Assembly: GCA_050084515.1 (NCBI GenBank)
Contig: CM114274.1
Span: 6,138,001 to 6,202,000 of the forward strand
Direction: 5' to 3'
Length of the DNA: 64,000 nucleotides
Origin: Blasia pusilla
Taxonomy: Eukaryota; Marchantiophyta; Marchantiopsida; Blasiales
The notes beneath the pieces were generated by a model that was not told the origin of the DNA, ran no database searches, and saw only the letters and a list, made by a program, of their open reading frames with translations. The position numbers were made by a program, and so were the translations under genes. Shown in pieces: positions 20,860 through 33,100 of this stretch. The stretch's first letter is position 1, and each line of letters opens with the position of its first letter.

Positions 20860-21300
20860 TGTTATGATCAACGAAATCTAGTAGAGCACCTTCAGAGATA
20901 CTAGAGGACAGTCTGAGGTGGTCGAGGATGAATTGTTGAGGGCATAGGTAATCTGAGAGAGCAGGTTTCCCCTTCGTTTCGGCTCATTTGGAGCCATATT
21001 TATGAACTTGCTATTTTTGGTAACTTACCATTTTGGTATATTTGAATTTCCACTTTTAGAAATGGCCCTTTACCCACTAGTCAAAATCCAAGGAGGTGAC
21101 CAAAGAGCATAGGTTACCGTGCAGAGGGCTTGGGAGATCGAAAGGGGTATACCTCCAAGAGAGAGAGTTTGAGAGTTCATTATCTGTTTGTTGAACCTCT
21201 TGGCATGTGACAGCGAAGCTACGGTCCTCCTTGCCTTGTGTATGTAACCCAAGCCTCTCATTAGAAGAGTGGATTTAGTTGAGAGAGAGAGAGAGAAAAG
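20860..21300 (+). repeat. Dispersed repeat family, copy 1
   Basis: This segment is similar, in reverse complement, to about 58300-58790. Shared blocks include tctagtagagc...cttcagaga, gaggaca.tctgaggtgg, ggctcatttggagc, aagctacggtcctccttgcctt and cctctcatta followed by a (GA)n tract. Order is collinear over about 450 bp. No coding capacity was seen. It may be an LTR or nonautonomous DNA element. Confidence 0.7.
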
Positions 21301-21747
21301 AAAAAAAAAACTTCTCCAAAAGTTAAAAATATGAAGAAAATAGAGATAGAAAAAATAAACTGGTTGCATAGTACTAGGAAATAATGGAGATACTTTCCAT
21401 TCTTTGGAGAGTGGAGATATGGAGTTACATGGAGTCCCTCTATCCATAAATAAAATATGGAGTGGCTATATGTGGAGGGCTAGACATGATCCCTATGGGT
21501 GCAATGCATTAGACACTTTCAAATGTACTAATAAAATTTATCCTATATAACTATAATTTTTATCAACATTATTTTTTCATAAAAAAATTTCCTATCCATT
21601 TTCCTTCATAAGAATTATTGAATTCTATTTATAGCCTTCTCCACCAATAAACCTTTTCTTTTCCTACCCTTCCTACACGAAATTCAAACTAGTAAAACCA
21701 TCTAATGCCACGAAAATGGATCAATGTCATAATTAAACATCAACTAA

Positions 21748-22903
21748 TCTATACTATTAAAAGAGGATGGGTTTACAAAATTTCTCCACTTGAAGACTTC
21801 TCTTTACGGCCCCAACTTAAAGGCCGTATTTTGCGGTTCCTTCTCAAGTGCGTGTAGAACATAATATTTTCTGCAATTACCACAATGCTCCATAGGATCC
21901 ATATTATGACATGGAAAAACATTATTGGATTAATAGGATTAGATTCTCAACATATTCATCATCTTCTGTATTCGAGTCTTAATATATTGGCTATTTATGT
22001 GAACTCTTACTTGCACAGATTCTTATTAAGTGGGTATTGGCCATCTTTATGTATTCTTCGTCATTCTTACTCTCTCACTCTTACGCGGGTTCATATTAAC
22101 CGGTGTGTTTCTTATATTCTTGTATTGCTTAAACGTTTTGCTATTATGGCATTTATTATTGATTCACCCGTGGTAATATGTTTAATGCGAAAAAATTAAT
22201 ACCTATGTATTAATTTGCTATGTATTGTAGCATTTCATTGTATCGTTATATTTTTTCTATTGTACGATCACTATCATTTTCACGCTATTATTTTCATCTC
22301 CCCGGTTTGTACACTAATGTCTCCTTGCTTTGCCCCACAACATTAAATTGAAATCAAATTTTGTACTACAACAATGGAATTTATCTAATCAACCTATAAG
22401 TTTGTATTGTGAACTCATTCGTATTATATTTTAAATTTTTTGATTGCCATCATATTAATATATCGGACTAGTATAATATGCATATTGAACTCTCTATCGT
22501 GCACACTATTGTATTCTTCTCCACAGTCTCTCCATAGGTTTTTATTGAAGATACTCTCCCCGTGTCTCCTTGGTGGTATGTATTGAAGGCATACATATCT
22601 CTCATGCCTAAGTAGTGTCTTCCTATGTACCTATGTATTGAAGGTCTACCTATAATGTCTCCCTAAATGGATTGAAAATTATTATACACTTGGATGGAAG
22701 ACTATATGGGGCCACAAAATTGGTTTGTATCCCTTATTTGGGTCTCTCCTCCTAGGTTTGTATTTAAAACTTATGTTAATGTCTTCATATACTTTTTTTA
22801 AATTTTATATTATGGGTCTCTTTTCTATGTAAGTGTATATTTATATTTTCACATTATTATCTTTTTTAAAATACCCCACGTCACTTTGGAGCCGCCACAC
22901 TAG
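21748..22903 (+). mobile_element. Possible nonautonomous Helitron, about 1.16 kb
   Basis: The 5' end A|TCTATACTATTAAAAGAGG closely matches the start of the 205-bp element at 34239 and typical plant Helitron 5' ends. A CTAG|T at 22900-22903 is a candidate 3' end, but it lacks a strong hairpin before it, so the right border is tentative. No Rep/helicase ORF is present. Confidence 0.4.
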
Positions 22904-23145
22904 TTTATTGACACGTGTACTTTTAAAAGAGAATTAAACTATGAAAGGAGAAATCTAAACTAAGAGGAGAATACATGAGAAAAGAAGAGGCAAAAACAAA
23001 GTTTATTAAAAAAATTCATGTTTAATCCCCTGCAAGAACATCTCACTAATTTTAATAAATTCATTCTTTGGATCATAATTCGAACACAAGTCTTTTTCTA
23101 TCCACTCATTCATATCGATTTAATATTATTTTAATTCAGTAATAA
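22904..23145. other. AT-rich intergenic
   Basis: No feature was recognised. Confidence 0.4.
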
Positions 23146-23149
23146 AAGA

Positions 23150-23530
23150 AAACTACGCCCCCCAGCAATGATGCGCCGAAATTATCGTGGATGAGTACAT
23201 GGGCCTGTGCCGGTCTGGCTGACCCACCGAAGTAACCATAGTTCCGCTCTCATTACTGCAGCAGTCGCCGAGCAGGACTGCGGGCGGAAAGGCTCGGGCA
23301 GTGGGCAGCAAAGCTCCCGGCTCCCATTAAGGACGCCACCAACACACCACATCTAACGGACCGTTGAGACCGGAGTCGTTAAATCGACGCAACGAAGTAA
23401 TAATCACGACGTCGAGTCAACGGACGGCGCAGTTGGCTCTTGACTCTGAACTGGACGGAAGTCAAGCGCTGTATCCATCCTTTGGATCCTGAAGGCTCTG
23501 GTGAGGGCTTCGTCGTAAAGTTGCTAAAGA
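23150..23530. other. GC-rich island without a recognised gene
   Basis: An abrupt GC- and CG-rich block lies between AT-rich flanks. No ORF, RNA gene or transposon end was recognised. It may be a promoter remnant or a fragment captured by a transposon. Confidence 0.4.
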
Positions 23531-23817
23531 CCCTCACCGTTTTTCCTTTTCTTTTCTAAGCCCCCTTTGAGTTTTTTTTTGTTTTGAATTTTTAATAAAA
23601 GTTTTACGTTTATTCGGATTCACATGTTTAGAAAATATTAATACGACTTATTTACTAAAATTTCTGAAGAATATTATTATTTTGATGTGGAGTAATACGG
23701 TGATAGGAGTAATGAGAGCGTTGACGCTAACATGGAATTTATTAACCACGTCCATCCATAAGTCAAAAATTCTGCAGAGTATCTTGTGTTTTGCTGCCTC
23801 TACGGTCGGGTGTAAGG

Positions 23818-24215
23818 GGTGTAACCAGTTTTCGGCCCTATCAAAGGGGTGGGAGAGAAAAAAATTAGCGAGCACATGGAGGCCGCGTTAATAACTTAGA
23901 TGGAGAGAAAAAAATGGGGAGTGTTTGTAGACCGTAATTAGTATTGCCAAGTGTGGATAGTAAGGATCTAAAATAGTAATGAGAGTCATATAAAATATTA
24001 AATATTAAATCTACACAAATATACTTTTAGAGGATACGCATCCAAATAACTTACAATTGTAGATGGATGCACCATGTAGTCGTAGAAGAAGTATGTATTT
24101 ACAACACTCCCCGTTTTTTCCCTCTCCATCTAGACTATCCACGCATCTTCCACACATGTTTACTAACTATTTTCTCTCCCACCCCTCTTAAAAGGCCGCA
24201 CATTGGTTGTGTTTA
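23818..24215. repeat. Long inverted repeat element with about 120-bp arms
   Basis: The arm at about 23818-23935 matches the reverse complement of about 24092-24215, with interruptions. Shared blocks include ggggtgggagagaaaa, a tagatggagag word and ggggagtgtt. The arms flank a spacer of about 155 bp. This layout is that of a foldback or MITE-like element. Fragments similar to one arm recur near 34600-34640 and 35730-35770. Confidence 0.7.
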
Positions 24216-24232
24216 TTGCGTATTATATCTTA

Positions 24233-24385
24233 TCTATATTATTATGGAGAGAGTCCTCTTGATTTTAGAAGGTGTCCTTGGGATCACTTGGACTTGGTTA
24301 AATTATTGGATCATTCGTTTTAGGGTAATGATGTGTAATTATTATTCATCATTTTGAACTAGTACATCCCACAAGCATCAACTAG
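24233..24385 (+). mobile_element. 153-bp mini-Helitron-like element
   Basis: The 5' end is A|TCTATATTATTATGG. A stem (taatgatgtgtaa... against ...ttcatcatt) lies near the right end. The 3' end is ...cacaagcatcaaCTAG|T. Both flanking bases (A and T) fit Helitron insertion. No coding capacity is present. Confidence 0.6.
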
Positions 24386-25350
24386 TGGACATAATCATGA
24401 ACATTAGTTTGGATCTTAAAATAACTCCATCAAAAGTTATAGATTTGAGTGAAATATCCAAAAAAGGTTTTCCCCAGTACTATTACTAAGTATTTCTTAT
24501 GATTTCTAGAACTTTGGTATAATTCATCTTGCTGGTTTGATGTTGAACTAGAGATATGGTCAGTTGATCGTTGTTTCCGTGATAAGAATTTATCGCATCA
24601 TCTTCTATACTTCATTTTTAGCATTTTTTGGGCGCCAAGGTTGTGCCTAACATTGTGGAAGCATTTTCATGGGCACGTTGATTTAAGGTTGGCTGAGTCA
24701 CACTTTATTGAGCTGATGAGGATTTTTTCATTCACATTTGAGATGCTCAATCTCCAAGAATTAAAAGGCATCAAAGCACTTGAAGCAAAACATTGTTAGA
24801 CTCTTCTCTTCAAAGCAAGGAATGCAATTTTTTTTCATACGCCTAGTTGGATGGGTTCCCATTTCTTTCAAGCTCTCAACTTAGTCTCATGCACGCAATG
24901 ATGAAGTTTGTCTATTTATCAACTAGTGTGTACCAAGGAAACAACACACCATGGATGAAACAAAGATGCACTTCGATAAAAACGAGTGATGGAAAACCCA
25001 TCGGAAGTACAAAGAGGGGACTCAAAGAGTCAAAACCTGAAGGCCACAACACGACCAGAAAAGGAAGAAGGGGCATTCCCCACCTAACGATTTAAACTCA
25101 CCAACAGCAGAGACAATATCAGCAACAACAAGAGAGCTATGACTACTACTAAGTGGGCCTCTAGCGCCGGCGTCTCCCACGGCTGAGCCCCGCCCGCAAA
25201 ATCCCATTAGCCTGGCACGCTAACGCTATGGAGACCAGCGCCCTGTCTGAGAATCGCAGGTAGCTAAGGACAACCCATTTCTCGAGTGGAGATGATGGGC
25301 GCGATCCGTGAAGGAACAGTCGAACCTCTCCCCCATAGCCCCATACATCT
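24386..25350. other. Intergenic, no gene seen
   Basis: The sequence becomes more GC-rich toward 25.1 kb as the decayed reverse transcriptase element is approached, so part of this stretch may be its 3' end. No motif was recognised. Confidence 0.4.
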
Positions 25351-25806
25351 CTATGGCCAGGCGTGGGGATGAAGATGTGTCCCTCGTGTAGTCGATTGTA
25401 GATATGTGTCTTCTTCGCCGCGCCGCCCGCCGCGCCGCTGTAGCATTCGCCCTTGGGCCACCACTTGGGCTCGACTTGCCTCCCGCGTAGGATCTGTGAC
25501 TACCACGTCCGCCACAACCACCTCGGCCTCACGTGTCATGTAGAGATCGGCACGAATGAGGGAATCCCGCATGGAGTAGTGCCTCTCTCTCTGCACATGG
25601 AAGCCACTCTCCCGAGCAATCTGAACATGATATCCCGCCTTTGCATCGTGAGTGGCTATCCTCTCACCCCCAATCGACAGCGTGCCAAATGCACACCAAG
25701 TGGATCCAGGCTCGCGACACTCGCGGTGTGTCGAACCAACCACCGATGGTTGGGGAGGCCCAAAGCGGAACCGCATCGCTGTGGTATAGGTAAGTGGTGC
25801 GATCAC
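25351..25806 (-). pseudogene. C-terminal domain fragment of the reverse transcriptase element
   Basis: The open frame of 151 codons contains ARESGFHVQRERHY, a DLYMTREAEVVVADVVV-like strand and DPTREASRA. I associate this layout with the C-terminal domain of the same retroelement ORF family, where a restriction-endonuclease-like fold is plausible (inference). It is separated from the reverse transcriptase by about 630 bp lacking a consistent frame. Confidence 0.55.
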
Positions 25807-26435
25807 GGAAAGCCTGGAGAAGGGGCGCCCCTACCCATGAGCCTGCCCCTTTCCGGAGCAAGAGCGAACACGGGCCCTAACCTCCATGGGGATATTCCCG
25901 TCGGACATAGTGCCTCTAAAAACTGCCTCAAAGTGGGCTTCCATCAAGGAAGATTGGAGCCAGATCGACCGGAGGTAACTAAGGAGGAGAAAGTGGGAGA
26001 ACGGCTCGGCCTCAACTCGAAGGGAATCTCTACAAGTGTGAGTGAAGACTGAAGTGGGAAAGAGCCATCCTCGACCTGGGAGACGTAGTGTAGAAGGAGC
26101 GGTCTATCTCTAACCAAAAATCAGGAGCAAAGGAGGGGTGCCACTATGGCCCAACTCCTAAAAAAGCGGGCGCCACTAACTCGGTCGAGAGAAGACCTAC
26201 TCCACCAAAAGAAATCGGCCAAGAGGGCTGTCTCGAGCTAACTCCCCATGGGGCACTCTAAGGAGCCGGGTCCTAGAAGATCCCCAAACACTGCATGAGC
26301 TTCCTATCAAAGGATCTATATAGGGAAGAAAGGTGACTAGATGTCATCATTCTAGTGAGGTAACCAGGTCTCTGAGCAAAACAAGAAGAGAGAATGCCGA
26401 AGGCGACTTGAGGGTCACCAATCCTCGTAAGATCA

Positions 26436-27236
26436 TCAACGTGGAGAAGATCCTCGGTAAGAGATTTGCCACGAAAGTCGATACAAAGTCCTGGCTCCCG
26501 AGCGGTACTCCCAAGACTCGAAGCCCTCCGACAGTCGCAAGAAGCCGTCGGGTAAATGTAGATCATCACGTAGGCCTGATGGAGACCAAGCCTTGCACTT
26601 CCCCACCTTCACCGCCAGGCCGACACGTGCCAATGTGTCTTTGAAAAGTGCTCGAATCTGGGGACAACCAGATCTCGGGACCAACAATATGAGTATCATC
26701 TGCGTGAAGGGAACATGCAACCCGGGAAAGCCTCCACCGTAGAAAGAACCGCTCGGTAATGAGCCCAAACAACAACGCGCCACCCGGAGGGTCACCCCGA
26801 CGAGTCCCGAAGACTCCAAGACCGTGACCTCCTCCTCGAATCGACCATGGTGGAAATAGAGGGCCGAAGGGGCCCCATAGAAAGCTTTGCACAAAGGGAA
26901 TGAGGCTCGCCATGGGCCCCCCCGTCCCTCAACTCTGTGAATATAGTAGCCCGAGATATTTGAGTTGAAGGCGTTCTCCACGTCCACTTGGAGAACCACC
27001 CACTCTGGATGTACATCTAGACAAGCCCTCAAACCTAAGGCAACCGTCTCACATCCGGTGGCGTGGCAACTCCAAACGATGCGGACTTGGAAAGCCTCAC
27101 GGAATTGCAAAGCGAGAGTACGACTCACCAACCGCAAGAGCACCTCACCTATGGCAATCGGACGGATACCACCACCCCCCTTTGACAACGCCAAAAGTCG
27201 CCCCGCCCCTAATACTTGGGCCACTGCTGTTGGCAC
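26436..27236 (-). pseudogene. Reverse transcriptase core, frameshifted
   Basis: The frame contains KGGGGIRPIAIGEVL, a TGCETVALGLRACLD region, motif A LQVDVENAFNS (Asp near 26984) and the FYGAPSALYFHHG block. The next expected blocks (RGDPPGGALLFGLI and the catalytic HADDTHIVGP) lie in another frame, at 26566-26913. The first frame resumes with KVGKCKAWSPSGL. Two frame changes therefore disrupt the polymerase, although the catalytic aspartates survive in sequence. Confidence 0.75.
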
Positions 27237-27245
27237 TCTCCTGAG

Positions 27246-27760
27246 CTATCGAGAAGCCGCTAGCGGTGTCCTCGGAAGGAAAGCAATCACGAAGGTGTTT
27301 CTTACATCATTGCACAAACCTCCGGCCGCAATCCTCGGAGAACGTCCGAGTGCCCGTGCAAAGAGGGACGGGTCAAGGCATATAGCCGTGTCAGGGTGGA
27401 AGTCACGTGCAAAAGCTGGAATGTCAACCGATGGACGAGGATGTAGCCTCCGGAGGGCATCGATGGTAACAGCTGAAGAAGGAGCCATGTCCATCGGGCG
27501 AAGAGCACGTGCAGCTCGCGAGTACTCACAGGCTTGAGTGTCCTTCGCAACCTGGCTGCTCCAGGATCGTCTGCCGGGAAACCAGGTGAACTACTACCTC
27601 TGGCGAATGCCACAAACTCACTCTGCAGAGACTCCCAATCACCTCCTCGAAAGCGTCTCAGACGTGCTATAACCTCTCTATGACCGGCCTTCCCTCCCCG
27701 AGTGTAACGAAGACACCATCGTGGAAGGAGAAGTAGTAGGTACCACGAGAGCTCATCCAT
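27246..27760 (-). pseudogene. N-terminal region of the reverse transcriptase element, frameshifted
   Basis: Two overlapping frames together give a consistent domain. 27302-27760 carries RRTLKPVSTRELHVLFARWT. 27246-27494 carries APSSAVTIDALRRLHPRPS and the downstream GGLCNDVRN region. The pattern (a helical Arg/Leu-rich region before the polymerase) fits the family as I recall it. The frame change lies near 27490. Confidence 0.5.
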
Positions 27761-28227
27761 AGGATCAAGGGCGATCCTAGCGAGGGGAAGGAGGAATGCG
27801 TGGCGGAGGTCGTCCCGAATAGCATGGGGATCCTATGAAACAACCTCGGCGGGGAAAACGGGTCTCAAGAGACCTATAATGTCACTGGTGGGACCTCAAC
27901 CACTCCCATGCCTCGGGGGGCGATGATGCGGGAAGCACCGGAGAGCATCCATGGTCCACGGGGAGGGACCACCCATCCAAATCTATCAAAGTCGGGATGT
28001 TTAGCCGCTAAGTGGTTCGAATTCTTGAACAGTGAAGAATTCGGGACAACATGGGCATTTAGTATCCCGACTAGGCGACCCACGGGTCCCCACACGGGGA
28101 GCCGATCGGTCAAGGCATGGATGCAACTCACCAAGAAGAGGACATGGCCCCTCCAATAAAATCGTGCGACAATCCCCGTCAATATGAGTCTGTCATCCCC
28201 ATTCGAACGAGCGGTCTGGCAAACCAC

Positions 28228-29729
28228 TCTCTTCCGCCCACGGTAATGCTCCCTCTAACATAAACTCTCACCTACCGACATCACCTAGGACTTCTAGTCC
28301 CAACCCCTCCCAAAAGTAAACTCATGAATACATTAGAGTTGCTAAGAGTGTGAAAAGATCATGGGCCCTTCGAGATAAAATAGATGAGAAGAAAAGTGTA
28401 TGTACGGGAAGGGTAACAAATACAAACGAGAATCGAACCAAAATGAGAAGCACATACGACAAATACGACAAACAAGAAAGGACTTGGGAAAGGAGGGGAA
28501 GGGTGGGTGAATAGAGGACGTTACATTGGGAAATTTCTCCAAATGACAATAAGCTAAGCCCTAATATTCACATTTGGAACCCTAATATGAACCGAATTTT
28601 AAAAAGATGAATAAAAATAAAAATACTTCACGCCATGCAGCAAGGTCCGGATCAAAACGAAGCTCTCGTCACGCTCTCCGTTTCGACATGTAGCACGTCT
28701 CTTTTCGTCCCCTACGCCCTCCGTCCTTCCTCCCGCCGTCCCCGTCCATGCCTCCCGCCGTCCCCGCCCAAAATCGCTGCTCGTAAGGAAAACTGTCAAC
28801 TTTCAGGGGGGTGAGAACGCCTATTAGTGCTACTCAGTGTCACCCTAAAATAATTACCCAAATCTTAAACTATGGAAATCTTCATAAATCAGGGTACCGA
28901 TAGAAATACCACATGGAAATCGCCATAATTTTTCACAATCAATGGAAGACATATTCTCTTCTCTTTCCAATCAATGCAATCATGTTTTTCAATTTTTAAA
29001 TAATTATATTAAATAAATCTCATGAATTCTATTTATATTAAAAAAAATCCTAAGAAGCGGTACTTTGAATAATAACCCCATTAAGCACACGCAAGGAAGA
29101 CATAAAAGACCAAAAAAAGAAATCCAGAACGCCATCATTCAATTGTGTGAAACTTATAATTCCATTTAAGCAAGCTGAAATGCTTTGCACATAAAACGCA
29201 CAATAATAGGACAAACAGAAAAAGAAGTGCGTATTTAAGATCTGGATAATCGTATATTCTCGATAAGAAATCATTAAAAGAAGAGCGTCCAAATTTCACA
29301 ATAAGACAAGAATTCCCCCTCGATAATCCAAAAATATAAGACGAGTTGACGTTTGTCTCATGGGGACTATTATACTCCAACTCCTTTTGTTTGCATTATT
29401 TTTATCATGTAATTCCCCCGCAAAATTCCTTTGGTTCACATGGAAGATTCCTTTTGTGTACACTGCTGCTCATTAATGAGAGAGTATAGAATAAAATAAA
29501 ATGAGAGTGAAATGACTTGGAGATTTCTCTTGCCCGGAAAAGACACAAAAAACGAAAGGATTAAAAAGCCAAGACGATAGGCATCATTTATTTTTAATCC
29601 AAGGAGGAGTGTGCATTTTGGCATGGCTTTCACCTAAAAATATTGTCACTTTTGGATGACGAGTTAGCATGTTAAAATGTGCACTCCAAAGTGATAAAGG
29701 CACCATTCGAGTTTCTTGATGGTGCATCG
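28228..29729. other. AT-rich intergenic, no gene seen
   Basis: Short ORFs without family character. A small GC-richer patch with tccgtccttcctcccgccgt-type pyrimidine runs lies at 28660-28780. Confidence 0.45.
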
Positions 29730-30195
29730 TTAGAGTGCGAAGCTTTCTCCAAAATGGATCCCAACAAGGAGAACTTGGATTGTGGGTGCAATTAGATCCA
29801 AAAGCTTTGTCCTTCTCACCTTTTTCTTCTTCTTCCTTGTGTTGGTGACAAAACCTCCCACCTTCAAATCTCTTCTAGGTCCTTGTCCACTCAATGACAT
29901 GATTCTCATGGGAGTCCTCATAAGGGTGTCGACAATTTTGTAAGCTCCCATTTCCATATAGAACTTTAGGGCAAACGCTGAATTTTACTCTGTGGTCCCC
30001 CCTTGGAAAAGTGGAATTCAACCACACCCCAAAAGCTTGCAAAGTTTTTGGTTCCCCCCACCATATAATCATGTAAATGTATAAAACAAGATTGCCTATC
30101 ACCCCCAACAAGATAATCATTGTCCAAAACATCTTAGCTCCTCCTTGTTTTGTTTCTTGGTCATCCCTCCTCTGTGAGGATGTTGTAGCATGCAA
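29730..30195 (-). pseudogene. Possible broken ORF with one membrane segment
   Basis: Reading down the minus strand, an ATG frame at 30195 encodes a hydrophilic start, a hydrophobic stretch (FWTMIILLGVIGNLVLYIYM) and a Trp/Gly-rich region. At about 29960-29940 a neighbouring frame becomes more protein-like (MEMGAYKIVDTLMRTP..., then a Lys-rich RKKKKKVRR run, ending LVGIHFGESFAL). Joining the two needs a frame change. No family was recognised. It could be a transposon-encoded fragment or chance. Confidence 0.25.
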
Positions 30196-33100
30196 GAGTG
30201 TAGACTACAAATAGTCCTCGCTTTATTTTTGCAAAGTGCACAACCGTTTGGAGGTTGTAAATGAGCTTCATGAAAATTTAGATCCATTTTTCACTTTTGT
30301 TTTTATCGTAACCCTACTTCTTAACATAGTGCTAGAGTTAGGAGAATTCCACAATTGAGTGCCTTTAGTACAGCAATGTCATGTACGCCTAGTTCTAGGG
30401 GAAACTAAGCACATTTTGGAAATGAAGGGGGGACATTGAGTAAACTCCAAGTTTGGGGGTGATAGCTTCTTCCTTTTTCAATCAAGGCACGATTGAGAAA
30501 ATTTATGGGAAGAATTTTGTCGGAAAAATAAGGGCCTCTATCGTAGAAAAACTCCAAAATTTGGCAAAATCTTCTAGAGAAACTTGGAGGAAAAGAAGGC
30601 AGCCATTGGAGTTGTGGGGGCATTTTTTTCAAAAAAAAGAAGAAGAAAAACTCAAGAAATGTCAAGTTGCAAATAAAGCTCCAAACCTAAGGTTTCGATG
30701 AGGGTAATGCACGTGGGTGATAAGATGATAGAGACCGAAGAAATCACTAACCAAGATTTTTCCATTTAGTTCTATCACAATATTTCATTTATTTTCCAAA
30801 AATAATGTACTCTAAGATGAGCTCTAATATCGTTAAGTGTGCAATGAATGGTGGATATCAGTGGATAAAATTTTCATATGATATCAATGTAGAATGAGTA
30901 AGAAAGAAATAAGAAAAACCCCATCATGGAGTAGAGAGGAACGAGAATTCGTCACACTAACACTTGTCTCCAAGAGAAAAAAAATCAAAAGAATCATGTA
31001 CAAACTTGGAGGGCATACTATTGTAGACTTTGGGTTCTTGAAGTGAACCTTAAAAGTTGAGGCATGTTTCACTAGTGTCGTAGATCTTATTAAATAAGTT
31101 TTAACCATGAGAAGTAACAAGTAAAGCTATATTCTCTTTCATAACATTTTGCTCATATGAGTCAAGAATTTTAGAGGGTATTAGAAAAAAAAAATTTAAA
31201 TTCTCATCCCAAGAATATCTTATTATAAAATTTTAACCCATTACCATCCATGTAACCATGTTGTTGAAATACTACCAATCATATTTCAACAAAGTTTTTG
31301 TTTTGATGTTAACCTAAGAAACATTAACCCTCCGCTATGCAAACTCTCGCAAAGAAAATTGGGGGTGAGGTCTTCTGAGAAATTTGAGATGCACAGTCTC
31401 TCCTATATTCTACTCCTCATTGCGAGATCCATGAAGAGAATCCCACTTTGAACCTTGCTAAGCCAAAGACTTGAGTGTGGTCTCTAGGACCCAACTCATA
31501 GCACATCCTATGGAGTCTTAGTCAAGACTCAATTGATGATTGGCATTGCACTTTTGGCATTTGGTGCTTTATATGAATTTCATATTATGGGTACCAAGGT
31601 TGGCACATCAATTCACACGAAGCTTGATGAAGCCCTTAATATTAATGCCACTTTTCCGTTTTAACCAACCTTATGTCTACTTCATATCTTGAGGCTTAGA
31701 GCATTATGACTACTTGTTATTTCAGTAGTCTTATGATTATCTTAATTTTGTCTTTGCCTTTACTTTTATTGAAAGGTTCTTCCTCTAATTTGTGATCGTG
31801 ATTCGCATCGTAAGTCTTTGCTACCATGATCCTCTAAGATTTGGCAACTCAAGTGTGATATTTGAAATTTGGGGCATATTATTGTCTTTAAGGATTGGAG
31901 ATTACATTGTTAATTCAAATTAAATGAGTTTTCTCTTAGAGACCGATGTACTAGTTTCTCCTACTTATGAACTTTGGTTGCGCATAACATGAGACAATAA
32001 AATAGAATTAAATATGTCATAGAACCACACTCTACCCTCGATACTACTATCCTTGCAAAGAGTCTTCCACATGGATTCCTTTTCAAGTGGAAGATTTAGT
32101 TGGATCTCCGAGATGGTAAGTATTTCTAGGGGTCATCCTAATGAGAGAAACATAGAAGAAATAAAATGGGGAATCAAAGGCCTTGAACAAAGAATTTACC
32201 CACAAGGAGGAACAAGCCTAAATGCCATGAAGACAATATGAGCGTGGAGGAAGGGTAGGATGTGAGCCGTTGTCCCGTTTTACTTGGACTCTGGGCTCTT
32301 ATTTGCCACAATCAACCCCTTTGAATTGAAATGAAGCATGTAGGGCTCAAGAGGAAATAGTTTCCTCCCAAAGGATGGAAATGAGAAGATCAGTGCTTTC
32401 TACGTGGAGAAAATCCACATATGAGGGGTGGTTGGGTTTTGAAGACCCTTGTAAGCATATAGCCTTTGATTCATCCTCATGTCTCCAGTTTTAGGGTTGA
32501 AACTATTATAGAGAAAAAGAATGGTCACCAAATACAAGAAACACGATTGTAGAGCCCTCAAACATGTTTTGTTGCTACTATTTATTAAAATAATTTTTGG
32601 GTCCATTTTCAGATGTAAATTTTTTTATTCATTTTGATAAAAAATAATCACATTTATTAGAATACCATTTACAGGTTATGGATAGAATTTTTTCCATGAC
32701 ATAATAAATTTTTTCAGTTATCTACGAATTTATGGTATTTTTTAATATTAAATTATGAATTATGAATTTATGGGACCGAAAATTATTCTCTCGGAATTAT
32801 CTTAATTTTTCGTCTTGCAAATGATAAAATTAGGAAAATTTTATTTTGGATAATTATTATCTATTTCTTTCTCCTTACCTTGACTACATTTAATAAATTT
32901 TAATATGTAACTTTTGGGATTTCTCTCAATAAAGTTTGACACGTCATCATCTCACGTGGCAGGAGCCCCGTGTGACTATCTAATTCCACTACAAAAGCTG
33001 AAAGTTTTCAGATTTTAATATATTTAATTAAAACTAGTTAATTATATTCTAAGATGAGAAGAAATTGTCATCATTTAAAGCTCACACAAAATTCAACGCA

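Larger units (their letters stand above)
25351..28227 (-). mobile_element. Decayed non-LTR-type reverse transcriptase element
   Basis: A GC-rich block of about 2.9 kb stands in AT-rich DNA. Protein similarity runs along the minus strand in the order N-terminal region (about 28227-27246), reverse transcriptase (27236-26436) and C-terminal domain (25806-25351). Frames change several times and stops intervene, so no full ORF remains. By memory the whole resembles a plant/algal retroelement ORF family with a long N-terminal region and a C-terminal GFHV...VVVADPTR-like domain. No poly(A) tail or target duplication was identified, so the outer limits are approximate. Confidence 0.75.
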
